Under the pieces are notes generated by a model that was not told where the DNA came from, searched no databases, and worked only from the letters and a program-made list of their open reading frames with translations. Both the position numbers and the translations under genes were made by a program. From Acidimicrobiaceae bacterium (GTDB lineage: Bacteria; Actinomycetota; Acidimicrobiia; Acidimicrobiales; UBA8190), in assembly GCA_003453695.1 (NCBI GenBank), contig DMNK01000168.1, forward strand, positions 445 to 10,024: a stretch of DNA of 9,580 nucleotides, given 5' to 3'. Position 1 is the first letter of the stretch. Every line of letters begins with the position of its first letter. Shown piece by piece: positions 1 through 5,040 of the stretch.

Positions 1-1
1 G

Positions 2-259
2 GTGCGCATGCGCCACCTGGCCTCCCGTCCCGCCGTCAGCGCCAGCCACGTTCCCGGTGAGCAGCTGGCGGTGACCGTGCACGGCCGTGCCGAGGTGTTC
101 GACCTCGCCGATCCGGTGGGCGACGAGCTGCGCCGGGCCGTGCTCGACCACTACGTGCCCATCCAGGGGCCCGAGTTCGAGACGTGGCTGGCTCGCACCG
201 ACTCCCTCGGTGCCCGCATCGAGGCCGAGCGCGTGTTCACCTTCCATCTCGGCGGCTGA
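2..259 (+). CDS. Pyridoxamine 5'-phosphate oxidase (PPOX)-fold family protein, 5' end missing
   Basis: Only the C-terminal 85 or so residues are in the window; the reading frame is open to the left edge, so the GTG at position 2 is probably internal. What remains fits the second half of a PPOX/flavin-reductase split-barrel protein: a strand like RHLASRPAVSASHVPG, a VTVHGRAEVFDL strand (in this family the line where the sheet meets the flavin), a helix with DELRRAVLDHYV, and the closing strand ARIEAERVFTFHLGG, which resembles the usual 'I.PERV..F' ending. Family members use FMN, F420 or haem, and the fragment does not say which. The next gene is a nitroreductase on the same strand after a 57-base gap, so the two flavoenzyme genes may be cotranscribed. 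Family assignment is moderate; the precise function is unknown. Confidence 0.6.
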   Translation: MRMRHLASRPAVSASHVPGEQLAVTVHGRAEVFDLADPVGDELRRAVLDHYVPIQGPEFETWLARTDSLGARIEAERVFTFHLGG

Positions 260-316
260 GCCCGGCGGCGCCGTCCGATTCGCGCCCGGCTGTGCACGGC
301 GAGCAGACTCGGGGCC

Positions 317-1051
317 ATGGACGACCGAGGCGCCACACCGGACATCCAAGAAGCGACCGACGACATGGCCGAGGTGGAGCACCGCCTCGGCATGCCCCTC
401 GACGAGGCGATGCGCACCCAGCGCTCGGTTCGCCGCGTTCGGCCCGATCCCGTCGACGACCGCATCGTGCTGCGCTGCATCGAGCTGGCCTTGGAGGCGC
501 CCACCGGGTCCAACGGCCAGAACTGGGAGTTCGTGGTGGTGAAGGACGCCGGGACCAAGGCCGCCCTCGCCGCCCAGTACCGGCGGTCGTGGAAGGTGTA
601 CGGCGGGGCGGGCTCCAGGCTGCGCTCCGACGAACAGGCGGCGCGGATCCTCAAGTCGGTGCAGTGGCAGGTGGAGCACTTCGAGGACATCCCGGTGCTC
701 GTGGTGTGCTGCCTGCGGGGCGGGGCCCGGCCCCTGCCCTTCGTGCCGCTGCCTCCGATCGCCCTCTCCAGCCACTACGGGTCTGTCTACCCGAGCGCCC
801 AGAACCTCCTCCTGGCGGCGCGCGCCGTCGGGCTCGGCGGCGCGCTGGTCACCTTGCCCCTGTGGTCGACGATCGTGGCCCGGCGCCTCCTGGGCCTTCC
901 CATGCAGGTCGAGCCGTGCTGCGTGGTGACCCTGGGCTGGCCCATCGGCCGCTACGGGCCCAAGAGGCGCAAGGCCGTCGGGTCGGTGGTGCACCTCGAC
1001 CGCTACGGCGAGAAGCCCTGGGACGCCGCCGAGCCGGCGCCGGGCGGCTAG
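317..1051 (+). CDS. Nitroreductase family FMN-dependent oxidoreductase
   Basis: A 244-residue protein with the nitroreductase signature near the N-terminus: MRTQRSVRRVRPDPVDD (arginines that contact the FMN phosphate), then LELALEAPTGSNGQNWEFVVV, the usual 'A.sapSg.N.QpW.fvVv' block. Later, SVYPSAQNLLLAARAVGLGGALVTL matches the conserved 'QNlllAA.alGLGs' helix, and CCVVTLGWPIG matches the C-terminal 'i.iGyP' strand. Such enzymes use FMN and NAD(P)H to reduce nitro groups, quinones or unsaturated bonds; the substrate cannot be told here. The first ATG was chosen; ATG at 365 and 391 are in frame and would also keep the core. No strong ribosome binding site is seen before any of them. A weak -10-like CAGACT ends 7 bases before the first ATG. 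The gene stops 6 bases before the stop codon of the convergent hydroxylase gene. Confidence 0.85.
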   Translation: MDDRGATPDIQEATDDMAEVEHRLGMPLDEAMRTQRSVRRVRPDPVDDRIVLRCIELALEAPTGSNGQNWEFVVVKDAGTKAALAAQYRRSWKVYGGAGSRLRSDEQAARILKSVQWQVEHFEDIPVLVVCCLRGGARPLPFVPLPPIALSSHYGSVYPSAQNLLLAARAVGLGGALVTLPLWSTIVARRLLGLPMQVEPCCVVTLGWPIGRYGPKRRKAVGSVVHLDRYGEKPWDAAEPAPGG

Positions 1052-1057
1052 CTCTTT

Positions 1058-1708
1058 TCAGGCGGCCTGGCGCACGCCGAGGGTCTTGGCCGTCGGCGAC
1101 ACCGGCACGTCGCCGCGCTCGGGGAAGGTGCCGAGCAGGTGGTCGGCCACGTGCACCGTCACGCCGAACCAGTAGTGCTCGTTGCGGAAGTGGTGGTTCC
1201 GGTGCGCCCGCCACACGTAGCGGAAGAGGGCGCGGCGGGGCCGGTAGTTGGAGTGGATGAGGTAGTGGGTCCACTCGTAGGTGCAGAGCACCATGAGCGC
1301 CGTCACCAATGTGGTCAGTCCCCGCTCGAGGGGCAGACCGGCCAGGCAGATGGCGGCGACACCGGCCACGAGCCCGGCCAGGGCCGGAAGGGGGATGAAG
1401 ACGAGCGACAGCTCCCGGGGATCGGCGTGATGGGCGCGGTGCTTGCGCGCCACGAGGGGGTCGACCCGGACCCGGCCCACGGTGCGGGGCCTGAAGTGCA
1501 GCACGAAGACATGGATCAGCCACTCGGTGAAGGGCTGGGCGGCCAGCACCACGGCCGGGCCCAACAGGTCCCACCACGACCACCCGCCGATGGCGACCCG
1601 TCCCGCGATCGCCGCCGCCAGGACGGCGACGATGATGCGCGGGGAGCCGAAGTCGAAGAAGACACGAGCCGCCCGCCGGAGACTCAGGCTGTCCGCCGCC
1701 TGGTTCAC
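1058..1708 (-). CDS. Sterol desaturase / fatty acid hydroxylase superfamily membrane protein
   Basis: A 216-residue membrane protein read from GTG at 1708. It carries the histidine clusters that bind the two irons in this superfamily: H66-x4-H71, H90-x2-HH94 (RKHRAHH), H148-x3-H152 (HYLIH) and H169-x2-HH173 (RAHRNHH), with further histidines at 178, 186 and 190 and a C-terminal D-x-L-x-GT motif. Hydrophobic segments at about 24-42, 46-70, 100-126 and 130-150 place it in the cytoplasmic membrane. Relatives hydroxylate or desaturate lipids, sterols or carotenoids using O2; the substrate is not evident. The frame stays open upstream, but that part overlaps the cysteine desulfurase gene and is low-complexity, so GTG 1708 was chosen. 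It lies 44 bases after the cysteine desulfurase stop. A -10-like GATACT ends 6 bases before the GTG, suggesting a separate leaderless transcript. Confidence 0.8.
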   Translation of the reverse strand: MNQAADSLSLRRAARVFFDFGSPRIIVAVLAAAIAGRVAIGGWSWWDLLGPAVVLAAQPFTEWLIHVFVLHFRPRTVGRVRVDPLVARKHRAHHADPRELSLVFIPLPALAGLVAGVAAICLAGLPLERGLTTLVTALMVLCTYEWTHYLIHSNYRPRRALFRYVWRAHRNHHFRNEHYWFGVTVHVADHLLGTFPERGDVPVSPTAKTLGVRQAA

Positions 1709-1714
1709 CCACCC

Positions 1715-1744
1715 AGTATCGCCGATGCACGCCGGCGCTGAAAA
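1715..1744 (-). promoter_or_regulatory. Possible leaderless promoter of the hydroxylase gene
   Basis: On the minus strand the short gap after the cysteine desulfurase stop contains TTTTCA (1739-1744), an 18-base spacer, and GATACT (1715-1720). The latter ends 6 bases before GTG 1708, so transcription would begin at about the start codon. The A/T-rich patch stands out from its surroundings, and the geometry is the same as at the regulator gene. Sequence-only prediction; the match to a -10 consensus is partial. Confidence 0.35.
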
Positions 1745-1752
1745 TGCGGCGG

Positions 1753-2895
1753 TCAGCTGCGCAGGTCGCGAAGCCCCTCCATCGCGGGCCCGAAGGCATG
1801 GACAAAGGCGTCCACGTCCTCTTCGGTGGTGGACCATCCCACCGACAGCCGCAGCGACCGCTCGGCGTCCGCCCCCATGGCCTCGAGCACCGGCGAGGGA
1901 GCCAGGGACTCCGACGAGCACGACGAGCCGGAGTGGGCGGCGATTCCGGCTTGGTCCAGGGCGAGCAGCACCGGCTCGGCCTCGACCCCGTCCAGCGCCA
2001 GGCACAACAGGTGGGGAAGACGGCGGCCCGGGTCGCCGAGCACCGACACCCCGGGCACGGCGACCGCCGCCTGTTCGAGACGCGCCAGCTGCTGACGGGC
2101 GCGGTCCAGCTCCTCTTTGAGCCGCCCGTCGCCGAGGGCGTCGGTGGCGGCGGCGAACCCGACGGCGGCGAGGATGTCCTCGAGACCGGCGCGCCGGGCC
2201 CGCTCCTGCTCGCCTCCGACGACGAACGGCTGCAGCCGCAGCCCTCGCCGTACCACGAGGGCCCCCGCTCCCGCCGGGCCCCCGAACTTGTGGGCGCTCA
2301 CCGACAGCAGGTCCGCTCCCAGGTCGTCGAACGACAGGGGCACGTGGCCGGCGCCGGCGCAGGCGTCGACATGGAGGAGCACGTCACGGCGCCCGCACAG
2401 CTCGGCGACCGCCTCCACCGGCTGCAGCGTGCCCACCTCGTGGTTGGCGAGCTGGCAGTGGACGAGGGCGACGGAGCTGCCGGAGCGCTCCAGCCGGTCG
2501 AGGGCGCCGGCCACGGCGTCGGGCTCGATGCGTCCCGACCCGTCGACGGCGACGTGCTCGAGCGGGGCGAGACGGACGGCGGACTCTCGCACCGAAGAGT
2601 GCTCGACGTCGGCGAGCACCACGGCGCCGCCCGGTCGTGCCCGCCACGCCCCCCACGTCGCCGCGTTGACCGCTTCGGTGCCGCTGGCGGTGAGCACCAC
2701 CTGGCGCGGTCTCGTGCCGAGGAAGGTGGCGACGGCGTCCCGGCTCCCCTCCAACGCGGCGCGCGCCTCACGGCCCTCGTGATGGAGCCGTCCGGGATCG
2801 GCGGCGGTGCCGTGCTCCAGCCACGCCGCCATGGCCGCCACCACCTCTGGTCGGGGAGGTGAGGTCGAGGCGTGGTCGAGGTAGTGGCGGCTCAC
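1753..2895 (-). CDS. Cysteine desulfurase, NifS/IscS-type (aminotransferase class V)
   Basis: A 380-residue PLP enzyme that would take sulfur from L-cysteine as a persulfide for Fe-S clusters or thiolated cofactors. It begins with YLDHASTSPPRPEVV, the usual 'YLD.AATTp' opening. It has TASGTEAVN (phosphate binding), H99 (DVEHSSV, stacks on PLP), D177 (HVDACAGAG), the PLP lysine K203 in SVSAHKFGGPAGAGAL, and the catalytic loop HSGSSCSS with C326, followed by SPVLEAMG. Length and order fit the IscS/NifS group. Oddities: ANHEVGT where ANNEVGT is usual, and DPGRLHHEG where 'GNPSs.H..G' is usual. GTG 2895 was chosen because residues before it belong to a different frame overlapping the regulator gene. 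A perfect hairpin abuts the start codon. It lies 40 bases downstream of the SufR-like regulator gene, so the two are probably one transcript. Confidence 0.88.
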   Translation of the reverse strand: MSRHYLDHASTSPPRPEVVAAMAAWLEHGTAADPGRLHHEGREARAALEGSRDAVATFLGTRPRQVVLTASGTEAVNAATWGAWRARPGGAVVLADVEHSSVRESAVRLAPLEHVAVDGSGRIEPDAVAGALDRLERSGSSVALVHCQLANHEVGTLQPVEAVAELCGRRDVLLHVDACAGAGHVPLSFDDLGADLLSVSAHKFGGPAGAGALVVRRGLRLQPFVVGGEQERARRAGLEDILAAVGFAAATDALGDGRLKEELDRARQQLARLEQAAVAVPGVSVLGDPGRRLPHLLCLALDGVEAEPVLLALDQAGIAAHSGSSCSSESLAPSPVLEAMGADAERSLRLSVGWSTTEEDVDAFVHAFGPAMEGLRDLRS

Positions 2896-2910
2896 GGGAC
2901 CGCCGGTCCC
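2896..2910 (-). promoter_or_regulatory. Perfect hairpin directly before the cysteine desulfurase start codon
   Basis: GGGACC, 3 bases, GGTCCC: two 6-base arms with a 3-base loop whose last base directly precedes the GTG at 2895. In the mRNA it would sit where the ribosome binding site belongs, and the only purine-rich stretch (GGCGG) is inside it. It could control translation or be a stability element; the function is inferred only. Confidence 0.4.
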
Positions 2911-2916
2911 GCAGAC

Positions 2917-2931
2917 CGTTCGGTGCGAACG
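2917..2931 (-). promoter_or_regulatory. Dyad CGTTCGCACCGAACG upstream of cysteine desulfurase (copy A)
   Basis: A perfect inverted repeat, CGTTCG-CAC-CGAACG on the minus strand, in the 40-base gap between the regulator stop and the cysteine desulfurase start, 21 bases before the GTG. It matches copy B upstream of mrp at 14 of 15 positions when each is read toward its downstream gene. Candidate operator for the SufR-like protein, or an RNA leader hairpin. The repeat is seen directly; the role is inferred. Confidence 0.5.
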
Positions 2932-2935
2932 CCGA

Positions 2936-3736
2936 TCAGACCAGCGCCGCGCAGGCGTCGTCGCCGCGCGCCCGGGACGAGAGCACGACCGGGATGGCTT
3001 CGTCCGCCACGCCGCACAGGCTGGACAGCAGTCCCCGCACCATGCCCCGGTCGACGGCACAGATGACCGGGTGGGCCATGGCCGCTTCGCCGAAGGGGCA
3101 GTGCTCGGCGACGACCGCCGTCGACGCCCCCCGCTCCTCGGCGTGGGCGGCGAAGCCGTGGGCCGTGAGCGCGTCGGCGATGGCGTGCATGGCGGCGCGC
3201 AGCGAGCGCTGCCCTTCACCGGGTTCCATGCGCTCCGCCAGCAGCCGGCCGTACTCCTCACCGACGCGTTCGGCCATGCGCTCGGCTTCTTCGGGCCCGA
3301 GCATGGTCAACGCCTCGGCCAAGAGCGACACGAGCAGCTCGTCGCGCCTTCCGACCAGTTCGACCGTCGGGTCCGACCCGGGCCCTTCGGCGGCGCGGTA
3401 GTGCTTGGAGGGCCGGCCCGCCCCGCCATCGGCCGGGCGCTCCAGGGTCACGGCCAGGTATCCACCGGCAGCCAGGCGGTCGAGGTGGTGCCGGGCCACG
3501 TTGGGGTGCAACGAGAAGGCGGCGGCGACCTCCGACGCCGTCACGCCGGGACGGCTGCGCACGTGGAGGTAGATCTCGCGCCGCGTCGGGTCGCCGAAGG
3601 CGGCGGTGACGGCGGCCACGGCGGCCGAGAACCGGCCTTCGTCCGCGCCCGAAGGGGCCTCGGCCCCGGCGGGGACGGCGACGGCCCCGGAGCCAGCGAT
3701 AGCGGCCCCGGGAGAGGGGCGGGCGGCGTCGGCCAC
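2936..3736 (-). CDS. SufR-like winged-helix transcriptional regulator with probable Fe-S-binding C-terminus
   Basis: A 266-residue protein. Residues 1-35 are Ala/Gly/Pro-rich. Residues 36-110 form an ArsR/DeoR-like winged helix: FGDPTRREIYLHVRSRPGVTASEVAAAFSLHPNVARHHLDRLAAGGYL, then a wing with RPADGGAGRPSKHYR. The C-terminal half resembles the SufR output domain (LLAERMEPGEG, the HCPFGEAAMAHPVIC block) and ends with cysteines C213-x12-C226-x14-C241-x20-C262. In cyanobacterial and mycobacterial SufR, C-terminal cysteines hold an Fe-S cluster that controls repression of Fe-S assembly genes. The neighbours here, a cysteine desulfurase downstream and an Mrp carrier divergent, support the same role. 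GTG 3736 was chosen because a TAGACT -10 ends exactly 6 bases before it, as in leaderless actinobacterial genes. Identity as SufR itself is likely but not proven; no sufBCD genes are in the window. Confidence 0.78.
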   Translation of the reverse strand: MADAARPSPGAAIAGSGAVAVPAGAEAPSGADEGRFSAAVAAVTAAFGDPTRREIYLHVRSRPGVTASEVAAAFSLHPNVARHHLDRLAAGGYLAVTLERPADGGAGRPSKHYRAAEGPGSDPTVELVGRRDELLVSLLAEALTMLGPEEAERMAERVGEEYGRLLAERMEPGEGQRSLRAAMHAIADALTAHGFAAHAEERGASTAVVAEHCPFGEAAMAHPVICAVDRGMVRGLLSSLCGVADEAIPVVLSSRARGDDACAALV

Positions 3737-3741
3737 GCCGA

Positions 3742-3748
3742 TAGTCTA
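3742..3748. promoter_or_regulatory. Symmetric -10 element shared by the divergent regulator and mrp genes
   Basis: The palindromic TAGTCTA reads as TAGTCT on the plus strand (3742-3747) and TAGACT on the minus strand (3743-3748), both fitting the TAnnnT -10 pattern. On the minus strand it lies 6 bases before GTG 3736 and would give a leaderless transcript. On the plus strand a start near 3754 would give mrp a leader of about 70 bases. No convincing -35 is seen on either side, which is common in actinobacteria. Confidence 0.5.
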
Positions 3749-3799
3749 CCGGGGGCACGACGAAAGCCCTGGTCGTGTCGGTCGTCCCGCAGCGACGGC

Positions 3800-3814
3800 C
3801 GTTCGCAGCGAACG
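3800..3814 (+). promoter_or_regulatory. Dyad CGTTCGCAGCGAACG in the mrp leader (copy B)
   Basis: A perfect inverted repeat, CGTTCG-CAG-CGAACG, lying between the divergent promoter and the mrp start codon, 11 bases before TTG 3826. Its last base is the first base of the GAAGGA ribosome binding site (3814-3819). It differs from copy A at one loop base when both are read toward their genes. A bound protein would block mrp initiation; a folded RNA hairpin would leave AAGGA just exposed. Role inferred. Confidence 0.5.
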
Positions 3815-3825
3815 AAGGACGTGGG

Positions 3826-5010
3826 TTGGCCAAGAGCGACGCCGAGCTGGGCGCCGCCGTCGCCGCAGTGATCGATCCCGAGCTCGGCCGCGCCGTCGGC
3901 GAGCTCGGCATGGTCCGCGCCGTGCGCGGCGGTCGCCGGGGGGTGGAGGTGGACCTGGCCATCCCCGTTGCCGGCTGGCCGTCCACCGGCGAGATCGAAG
4001 GCCGGGTGCGCGCCGTGCTGGCGCAGGTGGGCGAGGGCGGTGACCGCGTCTCGGTGTCGGTGTCGGTCATGGACGACGCCGGTCGGGCCGCCCTGCGCGC
4101 CGCGCTCGCCACCCCGGCCGGAGGTGAGCCGCCTCCGCTGCGGGCCGCACCGCAGCCGGCGCGCCCACCCGGCGCCGCCCCGGGCCCCCTCGGCCACGAG
4201 GAGGGACGGCCCAACCGGTTCATGGCCCCGGGCTCTCGCACCCGCGTGGTGGGGGTGTCGTCGGGAAAGGGCGGCGTGGGCAAGTCCTCGGTCACCGTGA
4301 ACCTGGCGGTGGCGCTCGCCGCCAAGGGCTTCGAGGTGGGCCTGCTCGACGCCGACGTCTACGGGTTCTCGGTGCCGGCCATGCTCGGGGTCGACCGCCC
4401 GCCCGCCGCCATCGACGAGCTGCTCGTCCCGCCCGTCGTGCACGGCGTGCGCTGTCTGTCCATGGGCTACTTCGTCCCCGACGACCAGCCCGTGATCTGG
4501 CGCGGGCCCATGCTGCACAAGGCGCTCGAGCAGTTCCTCGTCGACGCCTACTGGGGCGAGCCCGACTTCCTCCTCATCGACATGCCGCCCGGCACGGGCG
4601 ACGTGGCGCTGTCGCTCGGGCAGTACCTGCCCCGGACCGAAGTGCTCGTGGTGACCACGCCGCAACCGGCCGCACAGCGCGTGGCGCAACGCTCGGCGTT
4701 CGCCGCCAAGCGGCTCAAGCTGCCGGTGCGCGGGGTGATCGAGAACCTGTCGTGGTTCACCGGTGACGACGGCACGCGCTATGAGCTCTTCGGTGCCGGT
4801 GGCGGCCGGACACTGGCGGACGAGCTCGACGTGCCGCTGCTCGCCCGCATCCCCCTCGTCCCGGCCGTGCGACTGGGTGCCGACGCCGGCGTCCCGGTAC
4901 GCGTGTCGGACCCCGACGGGGAGGCGGCCCAGGCCTTCGACGCCCTGGCCGACGCCGTGACGGGCCTGGGCCCGTCGCGGGTGTACCGGCGCGAGCTCAC
5001 GGTCCGCTGA
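3826..5010 (+). CDS. mrp: Mrp/ApbC (Nbp35-like) Fe-S carrier P-loop ATPase with N-terminal MIP18 domain
   Basis: A 394-residue protein. Residues 5-85 form a MIP18/DUF59 domain (VIDPELGRAVGELGMV). A Pro/Ala-rich linker follows at about 90-135, then an Mrp-type ATPase: deviant Walker A GKGGVGKS (147-154), the LLDADVYGFSVPAMLG switch, IDMPPGTGD (251-259), VIENLSWF and FGAGGGRTLAD. Mrp/ApbC proteins carry Fe-S clusters in the cytoplasm. Two expected cysteine sites are absent: the MIP18 'GCP' is GWP (W51), and the CxxC that normally follows 'ENMS' is replaced by TGDDGT (about 312-317). TTG 3826 was chosen because GAAGGA precedes it by 6 bases; GTG 3775 would add 17 residues but lies above the dyad. 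The gene is divergent from the SufR-like regulator and converges on the EcsC-like gene, with stop codons 19 bases apart. Family assignment is strong; cluster-carrying ability is uncertain. Confidence 0.88.
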   Translation: MAKSDAELGAAVAAVIDPELGRAVGELGMVRAVRGGRRGVEVDLAIPVAGWPSTGEIEGRVRAVLAQVGEGGDRVSVSVSVMDDAGRAALRAALATPAGGEPPPLRAAPQPARPPGAAPGPLGHEEGRPNRFMAPGSRTRVVGVSSGKGGVGKSSVTVNLAVALAAKGFEVGLLDADVYGFSVPAMLGVDRPPAAIDELLVPPVVHGVRCLSMGYFVPDDQPVIWRGPMLHKALEQFLVDAYWGEPDFLLIDMPPGTGDVALSLGQYLPRTEVLVVTTPQPAAQRVAQRSAFAAKRLKLPVRGVIENLSWFTGDDGTRYELFGAGGGRTLADELDVPLLARIPLVPAVRLGADAGVPVRVSDPDGEAAQAFDALADAVTGLGPSRVYRRELTVR

Positions 5011-5023
5011 CCTCCAGGGGTGT

Positions 5024-5040
5024 CCCGGGTCAGACCCGGG
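5024..5040. terminator. 17-base palindrome between convergent mrp and EcsC-like genes
   Basis: CCCGGGTC-A-GACCCGGG is a perfect dyad (8-base arms, or 7-base arms with a 3-base CAG loop), 13 bases past the mrp stop and containing the stop codon of the minus-strand gene. Its position suggests a bidirectional transcription end. No T-tract follows on either strand, so it is not a classical intrinsic terminator. Confidence 0.35.

Noticed and set aside
1744..2862. Long plus-strand open frame opposite the cysteine desulfurase gene.
   Set aside because: It is an antisense shadow in GC-rich DNA; it has no recognisable motifs, and the minus-strand frame has all catalytic residues.
2896..3261. The cysteine desulfurase frame stays open for 122 codons upstream of GTG 2895, overlapping the regulator's C-terminus; possible fusion or longer enzyme.
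   Set aside because: That stretch is low-complexity, has no family similarity, and overlaps the regulator's cysteine-rich domain in another frame. GTG 2895 gives the normal family N-terminus.
4047..4070. Short tandem TCGGTG repeats in mrp.
   Set aside because: They encode an alternating Val-Ser beta strand in the MIP18 domain, in frame and with a normal domain position; no sign of a variable repeat locus.
3541..4689. Long minus-strand open frame opposite mrp and the start of the regulator.
   Set aside because: The plus-strand mrp frame has the complete P-loop ATPase motifs; the antisense frame is His/Arg/Gly-rich without family features.
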